This document shows positions 34,401-44,965 of a stretch of 64,000 nt of DNA, piece after piece (the stretch's first letter is position 1; every line of letters starts with the position of its first letter). The position numbers and the translations under genes were made by a program. The notes beneath the pieces are model-generated. The model had not been told where the DNA came from and did not search any database. It worked only from the letters and a program-made list of their open reading frames with translations. This DNA comes from Anolis sagrei (Eukaryota > Chordata > Lepidosauria > Squamata > Anolidae), in NCBI RefSeq assembly GCF_037176765.1, contig NC_090021.1, positions 147,431,074-147,495,073 of the forward strand. The letters are read 5' to 3'.

Positions 34401-37400
34401 TCACGCTGAAGCAAAGAGGACAGCAGGGGGCAGAGCAGCCTTCCATAGCCTGCAGCTCTATCCCTGTCAACCACCTCCACCAAGTCTGGCCTCCTTAACG
34501 AGAGCATTCAACACCCCAACGTGGTTGCTTCACTTCATCGGCTATTGCTGCAAGTAATGACAGTGTGAATAAATTGTCAATGTTTGCCTGAGATAGTGCT
34601 TGCAGTTCTGGAGGGACTCTTAATTTTTTGCATCTCATAGACGTAGCATGGGGATTTGGTTAACCAGTTAAAATTCATGAGTAAACCAGGTTTTTTAAAA
34701 ATCTGAAACATTTCGGGGGGGGAGGGTTGAACCCCTAACCCCCCCCCCCCCCCTTGCTACAGGCCTGGTCTTAAGCGATCTTCTTGCCTCCAGTTTGATT
34801 TGATAAATGGGCCCTAGAGGTTTTGGAGCCATTTGATAATAGAGGGATACGTATCCCAACAGTGAAGATTCAAAGATTTTTGAGCACTGCAATAAGTCAT
34901 TTGACTTAATGTTATGCTCAAAAGAAGCTTCTTCCAATGAGCTTTAATCAGGTAGCAATATATGGCCAGAAATGAGAATGCTGAGTAAGGTTCAGAAATC
35001 CACTCTCTCTTTAGCAGACAAACTTCGACTTCAGTTAATTCCCCCAAATACATTAACTGAATCAAAATCCTGAATAGTACAAGAATATAAAAATAAGAGT
35101 ACAAAAAGAGAATCATATTCAAAATTATAAACAAGAAATACATTTTTTAAGCAATCAATCCATTACAGGGTCAAATTAGATGGTATAATGAACAGAATAT
35201 TTGCTATGACTAAAGCTACAATTTTATTGACACTTTACCGCAAAGGAGGGCTGACTTAGCTCTGTGGTAATTGCATGATGCACAGAACTGATTTGACTGA
35301 AATCGGGCCAAAATGGAATACTCTTTCCCAAACTCCTGGGAAACACTTTGGGCATGTGTAATCAACTGTACCACTTCTGATTTGGTTACAGTGCCATGCT
35401 ACTTTTCCTGGGCTCAGACATCCCAGGGACAGAGGATGGTGCGTATCTCCCCCCGGCCCCGGTGTTTGCAGTGCCCAGCGCTTGATCGTAGAAGGGAGGG
35501 GTAAAGGTGGGAGCAATTCTTCCTCCTTTCCTCCTTAGCATTACTTCACCACTCTGGATAGCATCACTTCAGACACCAAATGATTAACAATGCTATTTTC
35601 ACACTGAGAGGGAATGGCAAATAGCAGATAGAAGGGGACAAGGTAAGTGGTGGCAAGCTGGTTCCCATGTTGATCAGTCATGCAGCTGTCACATACTCAC
35701 CAGGGTGGTTGAGGGCCTGCAGTTCAGCTCCCAAACCAGGTTCAGGGTGTGCAGTTTAGCCTCCGGCAATGCTGATCCAGAATAGCCTGCTCCAGGTCAG
35801 CATCACCTTTTCTGCAGTGTTAAGATGCACCCTAATTCATTTTGCCTTCCACATTGCTGCCCCACCAAACTACAGATATCACCAAATTAGAATAACTCTG
35901 TGATTGTATTGATCACAATAATTTTACAGACTGGAATATTGGATTAAAATGCAATGTTAATCTCTTTCTCTGCTTTGTATTTTTAGCTTGTTTGGCATAA
36001 TTCACACCGAGTTGGATGTGCAACTGCCCACTGTCCAGATCAAATTGTCCCTTTCCTATATGTTTGCCATTATTGCCCTTTGTAAGTATAATTTTTATGC
36101 TATGTTTATTTATGTTGTTATATTAATTTTATTGAGATTTTTCATTTGTTATATGCTGCTCTTGATTCTTGGCATTGAGTGTCTGCCATTGATTTTTACT
36201 GAAAGCCTGAGTCCCCCCTGGGCGGGTTAAAAATAAAGGATTATTATGATTATTATTTAATTTTATCATAGTAGAAATCCACTTTTATCTGATTTGAACT
36301 GGATTATCTTAGTCTACACGGCTATATAATCCAGTTCAAAACAGATAATGTGGATTTTATACAGCCTGAGGCCCCTTCTACACTACCCTATTTCTTAGGA
36401 TCTGATCCCAGACCCTGAGTCCTACAATTTTTGGGGGTAGAGCTTTCTCTCCATCAGACCCCCCCCCCCCCTTCCAGACTTAGTTGATAAGGACACAGGA
36501 GAGAGACCTCTAGGTTTTGAAACAACTTCCTGGAGAGGGATCAGTTTGTCCTGCCTCCTGTCTTTTTGCTAGCAGACAAAGACATTCTTGTTTGAAAATG
36601 TGTTCAGACTTAGCTGACTAGGATGATGTGTTTTTAGTTTCTATTTTAAAGTGGTTTAATTTTTAATGTTTTCAAAACAGTGTTTCAGTTGAATGTCTAA
36701 TGTACGACTTTTCAAACTTTGTCCTCCATTTTGGTCCAGATATCCTGTTTTAGTCTGTATTGTAAACTGCTTTGAGCCCTATTTGGGAGGTATCAATCAA
36801 ATGAATAAACAAATAAAGAATAAAATTGTGTATGCTATGATTTCAGAGGGAACATACTACGACTTCTGCCAACACCATACAAAGAAGGCAAACCATGTGC
36901 AGACTGCCCTGATAGTTGTGAAAATAACCTCTGTAGTAAGTTATTGATTTTATTAATCATTGAAATAATATTAAAATTGAAATCATGAGTTCTAAACTAA
37001 CATTTGTAGATGGAAAGAAACACTTGCAAAACTAGTTCTGCTTTTATGGTGGTAGGTTCTCACAACTGTTGTGGATAATTGCTGTATTATTATGCCAAAG
37101 GAAGGCTGATTGGTATAGTTACTGAAAGAGTTTTATCCAGGGAAGCAGACCAGGAATAAGAATCAAGGATCAATGACAAAGACTCTCCTCCCCCAACAAC
37201 CAAATTTCAAAAACCTTTTTTCACCTCAAATATGTGTTGCATTGGAGAACATGGTTTTAGAGCTGAGCCATGTTCCTCAATGCTAAAATAATTTTGGATG
37301 CATCTGAAACACTTGAAAATGTGTTTCCAATTATCTAAAATAGGCATGAGCAAACTTTTTTTGGTGGGGCTGCTTGCTGGGCCAGGGCCAACTAATTGGC

Positions 37401-39461
37401 CTTGAAAAGAGGGCGGGAGGGGCAGGAGGGGAGGCCAAGGGCAGTTGGCACTGGATGGGAGACTGGGGGGCAGTTGTTGTGGGGGAGACCAGGGGGCAAT
37501 TGGCACAGGAGAGAAGGTTTCACACCCAGCTATGCAGGGTTCTCAGGAGAGCCAGAGAGCTTGACAAGTGGCTGCATGGGACTCTCAGGAAAGCCCCACG
37601 CAGCCCTGCATGCCTGCAGGGTGCTCCTCTTGGCAGGAGGACACAGTGTCCTGCCACATCCTCCTGCCAAGAGGATTTCACACCTAGCATGTGACTGCCC
37701 TGGCCCTCCTCTCAGCACTCCTGTGGGCCATCACATCCTCATGCTGCAAAGACAGGGAGATTTGTGACAGAGAGGCACAGTTGTCCCCTGGGATATTACC
37801 AGTACTGGGTAATGCCGTTCGGCTTGTCTGGGCCCCCTAGGTTTTCATGCAGTTCATTAATGAAGTACTACATCAGCTTCTATATAAGGGAGTTTTAGTC
37901 TATCTTGATGACATATTAATTTTTTTCAGCATCATTAGAAGAACACATAAAATTGACCAGGCAGGTATTAACAAAATTACAGGAAGCACAGCTCTATGTC
38001 ACATTGTCCAAGTATGTGTTCAATAAGGAAGAACTAAACTACTTGGAGTTCAACATTTCCAAGGACGGGATAGGCATGGATCCTAGTAAAGTACAGGATC
38101 TTTTGGAATGGGAGGCCACTTGTACCAGAAAACAATTCCAAGGATATCTGGGTTTTGCAAATTTATATAGGCAATTTATTAAGGAATTTGCATTAGAATG
38201 TGGCAGCTCTCAGCATCCACTTGTCTGCCTCGCCCATTCTTTCATGCTGATAGGACAGGGAAAAAGAGGGAGACCAGAGGAAAGCATTGAAGGGAGGCAT
38301 TCCACCTGCAGGCCTAGATTTGCCATGCCTGATCTAAAGTGTAAGGCATATTACTTCTATGTTCAGGGGCAGAAAGACTCAAAAATGGCCACGTGGCCCT
38401 ACTTGCATATCCAGTCCACTTCTGTTGTAGTACAGCATGATAGTAACGTTACTACTACCGGTAGAAGGGAGAAGAGGGCTGTGCAGGTGTTGGAGCAGCA
38501 GCGAAAGCGGATTAGAGACATATTCATGGCTCCAACTGATTCCGAATCCTTTGAGGGTTTCTCAGACTGTGAAATGGGGGAAGGAGAGGAAAGCAGGGGA
38601 GTTAAGCGGGCTACTCGAGAACAAGAATCTGATGAGGAGATCCAAAGGAAGCGTATCCGTGATAATAAACCTTTGTTTGGACCTTTTATATTGTGTTTGG
38701 CGTTCTTGAGGCTTCTGGGTCTTGACAACTTCTTTTGTTAACAATAACTAACAATTTTCAGAAGTTGGTCCTGAGCTTTCTTGAAGATGCCATCATATAC
38801 AGTACGTATACATATGTATATAATGGCATTCTCAAGAAAGCTCAGGATCAACCCTATGAATAAACCTTTACATGGTTATTGTTTACAAAAGAAGTGGATA
38901 TGCAAAGAGGGCATATCTATTACAAAGGAGGTTTCATTTTTAATAAAAAATAATTGGTAAGAAGTCTCCTTTAGAAATAAATCTCTAAAAAGAACATGGG
39001 AGATCCCAAGTTACAATGTCCCTAAAAGTAGGAAGATGTAGGAAGTAAAGCTACCCTTATTATGTTAAGTCTAAGAGGAGTTTTAAATCCTCTAGAGGAA
39101 GCCCAAAGTTATATAATATCAGATCACAAAGGACCACCCATAGTATTATCCACAAGACCTAGTTTTTAAATGTTTTGAAAAAATAGTTCAAAATACACAT
39201 GAGATCATAAAGAACAATAATAAAATCCATGACATTTAAGGCAGGATATCTAGAATGAAGTCAGCAATAAAGATTTAAACAAGTGCGTTATTTTCATTCA
39301 TATCTAATTATGTATTGTTTTGATTTATTACAGTCAATACATGTATCTATGTGGATCATATTGAGGGATGTGATAAACTGCTACAAATGTCCAGTTGTGA
39401 TGAAGCGTTGATGCAAAACAACTGCCAAGCAACCTGTAAATGCAAATCAGATATTAACTAA
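28357..39461 (+). CDS. CRISP: CRISP-B: complete cysteine-rich secretory protein gene
   Basis: Seven coding exons (28357-28416, 30500-30613, 31938-32028, 33688-33833, 35987-36081, 36847-36935, 39334-39461) join with consistent AG/GT sites into 240 codons plus TAA, the usual CRISP length. Order: signal peptide (about residues 1-20), CAP/PR-1 domain, hinge (CADCPDSCENNLC) and ICR ion-channel-regulator domain ending CQATCKCKSDIN. All 16 family cysteines are present (6 CAP, 4 hinge, 6 ICR). CRISPs are secreted in the reproductive tract, saliva and reptile venom glands, and some block ion channels. Here the CAP histidines are Thr (CRGRTSP) and Val (DVYTQLVW), so metal binding at that site is unlikely. 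The native role (venom, reproductive or other) cannot be told from sequence. Confidence 0.93.
28417..30499. other. CRISP-B intron 1
   Basis: This intron is about 2.1 kb. About 29170-29930 has the look of a decayed solo LTR or similar repeat (a gaataaataaatgttc polyadenylation-like stretch near 29878), with low certainty. About 29990-30290 may be a decayed hAT element (ggcacatttccaaacatttc; cacatagtttggaaagctct). No other exon is seen. Confidence 0.35.
30500..30613 (+). CDS. CRISP-B coding exon 2 (start of CAP domain)
   Basis: The exon has 38 codons, phase 0, acceptor ttattgcag and donor gtaaga. It encodes KKRQKEIIDGHNAVRARVNP and TASNMMKM. The HN of helix 1 is kept, unlike CRISP-A. Confidence 0.92.
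30659..31426 (+). mobile_element. Penelope-like element fragment in CRISP-B intron 2
   Basis: It starts 45 bp after exon 2. It encodes pieces of the linker and the GIY-YIG endonuclease (TSAGVYCIPCSCGQVYIGTT, KEHERHCRQLQPEKSAIAEH) with frameshifts. At 31337-31378 a 3' end of the CAGGGGTCC hAT family (ttagtttgaggatccctg) replaces part of it, then pseudo-LTR text resumes. Confidence 0.85.
31427..31937. other. Remainder of CRISP-B intron 2
   Basis: This is AT-rich sequence with no recognised repeat or exon up to the exon 3 acceptor. Confidence 0.4.
31938..32028 (+). CDS. CRISP-B coding exon 3 (CAP domain)
   Basis: This 91-nt exon encodes RWDEEASETAKKWAAQCRGR and then TSPADQRLVD. It has acceptor tttttaaag and donor gtgagt. 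Threonine stands where most CRISPs have the first metal-binding histidine. Confidence 0.92.
32412..32650 (+). mobile_element. hAT-type element, left half
   Basis: It begins CAGGGGTCCTCAAAC like the complete copies at 24896 and 55562 and shares aaaacatgaacgaatttt and tatcagtatttcaatgggaa. The right end is missing. It lies in CRISP-B intron 3. Confidence 0.75.
32681..32861. mobile_element. Short hAT-type MITE (ggcccctt family)
   Basis: It starts ggccccgtctgcactgccat and ends atggaagtgtagatggggcc, with internal inverted copies of gcagttcaatgc-like text. It lies in CRISP-B intron 3. Confidence 0.75.
32978..33217. mobile_element. hAT-type MITE, CAGGCCCGTAGCC family, copy 1
   Basis: The ends are CAGGCCCGTAGCCAGG and the inverted ggctacacgcctg, with a perfect 8-bp duplication ggtaggga on both sides (32970-32977, 33218-33225). 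It contains a G run. It lies in CRISP-B intron 3. Confidence 0.88.
33252..33328. repeat. Hexamer microsatellite (CATATC)n passing into (CA)n
   Basis: About eight copies of ccatat are followed by ccatac units and then a CA run. The open frame on the other strand is a by-product. Confidence 0.9.
33360..33514 (-). mobile_element. DNA-transposon fragment (TACAGGCAGTCC end)
   Basis: It ends at ctaggactgcctgta, the complement of the left end at 52688. It shares ctcacttcctgttgtctcat with that copy. The superfamily is uncertain (possibly Tc1/mariner-like). Confidence 0.5.
33688..33833 (+). CDS. CRISP-B coding exon 4 (CAP domain)
   Basis: This 146-nt exon, acceptor tttcag and donor gtatga, encodes VYCGEIMLTSYKPVSWSKII, then NFKYGEGP and DVYTQ. 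The GE is kept. The second CAP glutamate position (in W-Y-D-E of relatives) is threonine, and the histidine of HYTQ is valine. Confidence 0.92.
34303..34767. mobile_element. hAT-type element, CAGGCCCGTAGCC family, copy 2
   Basis: The ends are cagggctgtagccag and ttgctacaggcctg, with a perfect 8-bp duplication gtcttaag (34295-34302, 34768-34775). Long G and C runs lie near the ends. It lies in CRISP-B intron 4. Confidence 0.85.
34776..35986. other. Remainder of CRISP-B intron 4
   Basis: No exon is seen. About 35230-35890 has the patchy GC content of an old repeat but was not identified. Confidence 0.35.
35987..36081 (+). CDS. CRISP-B coding exon 5 (end of CAP domain)
   Basis: This 95-nt exon, acceptor tttttag and donor gtaagt, encodes LVWHNSHRVGCATAHCPDQI and VPFLYVCHYCP. 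It supplies four CAP cysteines and leaves a two-base split codon. Confidence 0.93.
36082..36410 (+). mobile_element. LINE tail and hAT MITE in CRISP-B intron 5
   Basis: The tail gagtcccccctgggcgggtt with (ATT)n at 36195-36260 matches the LINE end at 600-825. It is followed by a piece of the ggcccctt MITE (gaactggattatc, aggccccttctacact) at about 36280-36400. Confidence 0.5.
36847..36935 (+). CDS. CRISP-B coding exon 6 (hinge)
   Basis: This 89-nt exon, acceptor gatttcag and donor gtaagt, encodes GNILRLLPTPYKEGKPCADC and PDSCENNLC. The four hinge cysteines are all present. An alternative AG two bases later would break the frame, so the first is chosen. Confidence 0.92.
37341..38329. mobile_element. 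hAT-type element hosting an old LTR-retrotransposon piece
   Basis: The ends are taggcatgagcaaac and the inverted gatttgccatgcctg, flanked by tatctaaa and gatctaaa. The GC-rich left part (37380-37770) gives open frames that look non-coding. The LTR-type fragment at about 37785-38205 sits inside. It lies in CRISP-B intron 6. Confidence 0.5.
37785..38205 (+). mobile_element. Ty3/Gypsy-type LTR-retrotransposon pol fragment (fossil)
   Basis: This is a short remnant of reverse transcriptase with RNase H-side text, recognisable as the Ty3/Gypsy family. It is broken and lacks LTRs, gag, integrase and most of pol. It is nested in a hAT-type element in CRISP-B intron 6. Confidence 0.7.
38337..38742 (+). 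other. Unidentified open segment rich in charged residues
   Basis: Open sequence here repeats a motif of the form QRKRIRD twice, with acidic serine-rich text between (DSESFEGFSD). It has no CRISP similarity and lies inside intron 6. It may be part of an old mobile element. No function is proposed. Confidence 0.3.
38765..38851. repeat. Hairpin-forming inverted repeat in CRISP-B intron 6
   Basis: Arm 38765-38793 (ttggtcctgagctttcttga...) pairs with 38823-38851 (...tcaagaaagctcaggatcaa) over 29 bp with about three mismatches, around a 29-nt AT-rich loop. The size suits a palindromic MITE or a precursor-like RNA hairpin. Confidence 0.75.
39334..39461 (+). CDS. CRISP-B coding exon 7 (ICR domain and stop)
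   Basis: After the acceptor tattacag the exon encodes NTCIYVDHIEGCDKLLQMSS, then CDEALMQNNCQATCKCKSDI and N-stop. Six cysteines have the ICR spacing. It ends with TAA at 39459-39461. Confidence 0.93.
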
Positions 39462-39534
39462 CATATATAAGAAGACCAGAAATATTCTTAAGAAAACTGT
39501 TCTTCACTGCCAAGGAGAGAAATCGACTACGAAA

Positions 39535-39540
39535 AATAAA
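39535..39540 (+). promoter_or_regulatory. Candidate polyadenylation signal of CRISP-B
   Basis: AATAAA lies 74 bp after the CRISP-B stop codon and is the first such hexamer downstream. Confidence 0.6.
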
Positions 39541-39589
39541 TCCATTTCCTGATCTAACAGATCAAAAAATTGCAGTTAATAGTAATGGT

Positions 39590-39880
39590 GTGGAATAATA
39601 ATGAGAGCAACAATGGATTCGTGTCTGCCTCTCCCTTCAGTTTCAAGGAAGCTTACAACAGTTAAAACAAACACAGCTTAAAAATTAGTTTAAAACACAA
39701 TTAAACTTTCAATGAAATTAAAAACAGTTAAAAACTTGAACTCTGAAAAGAAAACAAATAGACAATGGATCGCATTATGCAAGATGCCTTGAGCATGTGT
39801 TACTGTGGCCAGATCTGATGTTTATAGGAATGGGAACAATTGGCACAAAAACAGTTTCGGTCACTTCTGAAACTTGAACT
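39590..39880 (-). mobile_element. L2-type LINE fragment
   Basis: The string ttactgtggccagatctgat matches the minus-strand L2 at about 46995-47015, and the tail (gtttaaaacacaattaaac) fits the L2 3' end. It is degenerate. Confidence 0.5.
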
Positions 39881-41775
39881 TCTGGGCTCAGAACTTTGTC
39901 CACATATCCGAGTTTTCAGAAGAAATGTAATCCCTTCCTACTTTTGCTGGCCACATTGTCATGAATAACTTTTCAATAACTTTAAAGCATAGGTTCTTTT
40001 GTTGCAATTTCCAGTGTGAGAGGGTACATCAGACTACAGAAATATATTTAGACAAAGAGTAACATTTGCCATACAGACATAAAGATTCTATACAACTACA
40101 TTGGATTTATAATTTCATGGCTAGCAAACAAACAAAGGGTAACTACATTTTCACTCAGCATTCACGCACATGTACATGTATTCATCCTCATGCATCCAAA
40201 TATTACCATATCCTTTTCTCCCTCTTTGGAAAAGCACCTGCATTCCTGCAGCCTGCCAACGCATAGTTCTAAAACTTTCATAACACCAAAACTTCAAAAG
40301 GCTGAAATGCCAAAACTTCTTTCCCTAAGGACAATGCCAAGGACTAGATCTTTGTTTTCTGCACAGCAGAACCTGACTCGCTGCATCTAAGACTCCAAAA
40401 GCGCACTCCTTCCTTTTCCCTTGAGAAAGAAGCCCTAAAATGACCACACTGCTCCCTTTCAAATCTGCCACTCTCTGAATACACCATCTCTCTCCTTCTC
40501 ATGGAGCAGAGAGGCAGGTGAACCAGACTACTCAGGTCTGTCACAATTTGAGCGTTATTAGGTTGAGTCTTATATAGGAATATTCTGCTGATGAAGTCCC
40601 AAAGTTGTAAATTAATGATAGATGTCTTCTATCCTGGTTCTATCTCAGTTTCCTGGCCAGATGTTGATTCTTCTTGATTGGTGTTAATCTTGTGTTGATT
40701 TCCTTCTTAACATTGTAAGCATTTCTGTTATCACTGTCCCAGTTCTTAGCAGAGTTTCAGTTCTTATTAGCAACTTTTAATTACAGTCCAGCAAGCAGGT
40801 AGTCATTGCAGGCCTTGGTGTTTTACTGGTGTTTCCAAAATTATTAACTCCATCCATACATCCTTCCATTCAAGTCATTCATACCCACATATCATATTAA
40901 ATCCACATTTATCAAATCTGCACATTGAATTTCTTATTACAACATGGGCTCTGACATCAGAGGCACCCTTGCCAGCCAGGAGCTCAGATGGAGCCGTGTT
41001 GTCGACTGTGGCAGTAGCACAAACATGACCCACCTTGGCACTAGTGTTGAGTCTGAAGATCAAACTGAGCAAAATCACACCCAGTCCTAGTCTCCAGACA
41101 ACCCTAAAACTGTGAGATCCTCTGACATTTTCAAGTGAACAAAGTCAGCTTAAATCAACAAAAAGTTATATATACTGAAGTCTCTGCACATCATGAGGAC
41201 AAGAAGTGATCCATTTGGTGGCGGGGAGGGGAGTTGCCTTCTTTGCATAGATATGGAAAGAAGTAACAGACTTTTATATCATCCACATAATAATGCCGAA
41301 GCCCAGACAAACTTACTCTATTTTTGGTAAAATACTTCCAACCCCATCACATGCTCTTATTTTTTATCATCTGCATTCTGAGATCACACGAGCAAGTGTA
41401 GTCCCCGCTCATTACACATTCTTCTTCTTTTTTTCTTTTTGGAAAGGGGAAATTTCAAACTTGGAGAAATCCGAAACCTCAAAAATAGAAAATCTATCTA
41501 ATAATAAGAATATTGGTATTAAATTATTATGGGAAAAAAACAAATTGCATTATCAGTCTTAAAGTTATAACTTTTGTTACCAATGTGATATAAGCACTTA
41601 TAAGGATATGCTCAAATTTAAGGCAGAATTAGGTTATTATACATTGTTCCAGGGCTTTCTAGAAGACACCCACTAGTACTTCCTATCATTTGCAATAAAA
41701 AGGGAAAAGGGGGAAGTATTAACAAGCTAGTTTGGTGCAATATGGAAAGCCAAGGATTCAAGAAAGGTGTGACAG
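39881..41775. other. Unassigned intergenic sequence between CRISP-B and CRISP-C
   Basis: No gene or clear repeat was recognised. Open frames here are short and unsupported. Confidence 0.35.
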
Positions 41776-42535
41776 AAAACGGTGTGATAGAAACCCACAC
41801 ACACAAATAGATATCTACATAAAAACTCCAACCAAGAAAATCCAACAAATGCTACGTTCAGCAAAGGACAAGAGGGATCCTCTCACTTCTGCAGCTGTGG
41901 ACAAGTCTACATAGGGACCACCAAATGCAGCGCCCAAACACGAATCAAGGAACATGAAAGGCACTGCAGACTATTTCAACCAGAGAAGTCAGCCATAGCA
42001 GAGCACCTGATGAACCAACCTGGACACAACATATTATTTGAGAACACAGAAATGCTGGACCACTCTAACAACCACCATGTCAAACTACACAGAGAAGCCA
42101 TTGAAATACACAAGCATGTAGACAATTTCAACAGAAAGGAGGAAACCATGAAAATCTGGCTACCAGTATTAAAAAACTCTAAAATTACAACAGTACAACA
42201 ACAGAGAGGAAAGAAACAAGGACATCTAATCACCTCTCAACAAAAGAGTTCTCCAGGCACTGTCAGACCATTATATTAGCAAATCAAGGTGGTCAGTTGA
42301 AACATTCACACCTAGCTCCAGCAGACAAGAGTCCTTTGTCCCACCCTGGTCATTCCACAGATATATAAACCCTTTTTCCTAGTTCTAGCAGACCTCACTA
42401 CCTCTGAGGGTGCTTGCCATAGATGCAGGCGAAACGTCAGGAGAGAATGCCTCTAGACCATGGCCATATAGCCCGAACAAAACCTACAACAACCCAGTGA
42501 TTCCGGCCATGAAAGCCTTCGACAATACGTTGTGT
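41776..42535 (+). mobile_element. Penelope-like element with internal deletion
   Basis: It reads from acccacacacacaaatagat through the GIY-YIG region (pieces SAKDKRDPLTS, KEHERHCRLFQPEKSAIAEH) to NHHVKLHREAIEIHKHV and the pseudo-LTR (gatgcaggcgaaacgtcagg). A segment between the linker and KKIQQML is missing, and frames are broken. Confidence 0.85.
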
Positions 42536-42951
42536 GTATTGTTTGCGTTTGCTCTTTCTAATAATATTGTTATCATGTGCTATCCAATAAGATTTTGTTT
42601 TGGACCGTTTGTTAGGCCACACACTTTTGACAGCAGAGAGGAACAGAAGCAGTGGTTTGCAGACCTGGCAGGATGACTCGGGATGCAGGTTGTCTCCCTG
42701 GAGCAAGCATCCAAGATGTAACAGATAGGGCGTCAAGGCTTTACAAGCCCACAGACCATTAACTCTTCCTTTTGGTTCATGTAGGAACCATTGGCACTGA
42801 AGCTATGGGTAAGAAGATTAAGGGCCTTGATGCCCAGGCCACCATTTCATTTGCCCTCCTAGTTTAAGGGTGTGACCCAGAAAGGGAGAAGGGGGTGACA
42901 GAAGTGAATAACTAGTTTCGCAGATTTGGCTTCCTATACCATGGTCTATGA

Positions 42952-43086
42952 CAGTGGTTCTCAACCTGTGGGTCCCCAAATGTTTTGGCCTTCAACTCCC
43001 AGAGGTCCTAACAGCTGGTAAACTGGCTGGGATTTCTGGGAGTTGTTGGCCAAAACACCTGGGGACCCACAGGTTGAGAACTACTG
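42952..43086. mobile_element. Palindromic hAT-type MITE, 135 bp
   Basis: The ends are CAGTGGTTCTCAACCTGTGG and its inverted form, with a perfect 8-bp duplication gtctatga (42944-42951, 43087-43094). The two halves pair along most of their length. Confidence 0.92.
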
Positions 43087-43154
43087 GTCTATGATTTAAT
43101 AAAGTTGGGCTTCTAGCAAGGGCTAGGTTGAACCTCACAGAGGTTGGCAGGAAT

Positions 43155-43277
43155 GTTAATAAAATAATAGAGCTGGAAGAGATCAAAAAGGCCTTCCAGT
43201 CCAACCCCTTGCCCATGCAAGAACACATAATCAAAGCAGCCCAGATAGATGGCCATCCAACTTCTGCTTAAATCTAC
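43155..43277 (-). mobile_element. CR1-type LINE 3' UTR, part 1
   Basis: The text agctggaagagatcaaaaag and cttccagtccaacccc is the inverted CR1 3' region. It resumes at 44446-44565 after an L2 insertion. Confidence 0.55.
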
Positions 43278-44445
43278 ATGAAGCCGCTGGGGGAGATCAT
43301 TCAGAGTTTCGGGGTGTGGTGTCATCTGTATGCGGATGATGTCCAACTCTGTCACTCCTTTCCACCTGCTACTAAGGAGGCTGTCGAGGTCCTGAACCGG
43401 TGCTTGGCCGCTGTGACGATCTGGATGAGGGCGAACAAATTGAAATTGAATCCAGACAAGACAGAGGTACTCCTGGTCAGTCGTAAGGCCAAACAGGGCA
43501 TAGGGTTACAGCCTGTGTTGGATGGGGTCGCATTCCCCCTGAAGACGCAGGTTCGCAGCTTGGGTGTGATCCTGGATTCATCGCTGAGCCTGGAACCCCA
43601 GGTTTCAGCGATGACCAGGGGAGCATTTGCACAGCTAAACCTTGTGCGCCAGCTGCGCCTCTACCTTGGGAAGTCTGACTTGGCCAAGGTAGTCCACGCT
43701 CTGGTTACATCCCGTTTAGACTACTGCAACGCTCTCTATGTGGGGTTGCCTTTGAAGATGGCTCGGAAGCTTCAACTAGTCCAACGCTCGGCAGCCATGA
43801 TTTTAACAGGAGCAGAGCGCAGGGAGCATACAACCCCCCTGCTGCGCCAACTCCACTGGCTACCGATTTGCTACCGGGCTCAATTCAAAGTGCTGGGGTT
43901 AGCCTTTAAAGCCCTAAACTATTCCGGCCCACGCTACCTATCCGACCGTATCTTTGCCTATGAACCCACCAGGACTTTGCGATCTTCCGGGGAGGCCCTG
44001 CTCTCGATCTGGCCTGCCTCACAGGCACGGCTGGCGGGGACAAGAGATAGGGCCTTCTTGGTGGTGGCCCCGCGGCTGTGGAACGCCCTTCCCACGGACA
44101 TTAGACTAGCTCCATCATTAATGGTATTCCGCAAAAAAGTGAAAACCTGGTTGTTTGAGCAGGCCTTCAAATAGTTAATGCAATGAATGTAATGAACATA
44201 AGAATGGAACAATGGATAACGGATCTGGATCATGTTTTTAGTGATTAGACGCTAGTGAATGGCTATTGGTGTTAATTGTATATTGTTGTTAATTGTATAC
44301 TTTTCTATAATATGTTATGATGTTAACTGTTTTTTATACTGTGTTATGGTAGCATGGAATTTCTGCTGTTCTTGTTGTGAACCGCTGTGAGTCGCCTAAG
44401 GGCTGAGAACAGCGGTATACAAATAAAGTGAATAAATAAATAAAT
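43278..44445 (+). mobile_element. L2-type LINE with long open RT C-terminus
   Basis: A 298-codon open frame (43278-44174) starts within reverse transcriptase. The YADD motif is at residues 18-21, followed by thumb motifs (SRLDYCNALYVGLP, LRQLHWLPICYRAQFKVL) and the C-terminal RDRAFLVVAPRLWNALP. Then comes a 3' UTR and (AAATA)n. It is truncated at the 5' end but has few other defects, so it is a fairly recent insertion, here into a CR1 relic. Confidence 0.88.
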
Positions 44446-44565
44446 GCCCCAGAGAAGGAGACTCCCTCATGTTCTGAGGTAGCATCTTCCAGTGCTGAAC
44501 AGCTTTTACTGTCAGGAAGTTTTTCCTAATGTTTAGGTGAAATCCTTTTTCCTGCAATTAGAATT
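44446..44565 (-). mobile_element. CR1-type LINE 3' UTR, part 2
   Basis: The text ccagagaaggagactccctc and gtcaggaagtttttcctaat continues the CR1 3' region broken by the L2. Confidence 0.55.
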
Positions 44566-44965
44566 CAAAAAGAGAAAGAACTATTAGTTAAATCTAGATA
44601 TGAAGATTACATCTGCGATGTAAATGTTAGTTAGAACAGATGGAACAACTTCAGCTTATCAAAGCACTTCTATTTTTTTATTAATGTTTTGTACCTTTCA
44701 GCATGTTTCATTGCGCATTACTACATGTACCCAGTTTATAACTTTCTTTCATCTTTGCATAACAAATGTGGATATTCTAAATGGCAAAACATGTTGGCAC
44801 TACAAACAACACATAGTGCTATCAGAACTGCTAGCTGGCATTTTGCAGCTTAGAAAGGCATACTCCGTGTATGCAGTATGATCAATAAGTCCCCACCAAC
44901 AGAATTAAAAGTCCGGTCTGGTCTTCATCTCTTGAAGCACTGTAAAGGCATAGGTTACATCTATA

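Noticed and set aside
35988-36230. An 80-codon frame overlapping CRISP-B exon 5
   Set aside because: It reads the exon in the wrong frame and continues into the intron; the cysteine pattern exists only in the other frame.
37374-37767. Overlapping open frames of 99-123 codons in GC-rich sequence
   Set aside because: They overlap in several frames with low-complexity composition and lie inside a hAT-type element in an intron.
37953-38741. Single 262-codon frame
   Set aside because: It runs from an old LTR-retrotransposon remnant across a hAT end into unrelated sequence, so it is a chance fusion, not a gene.
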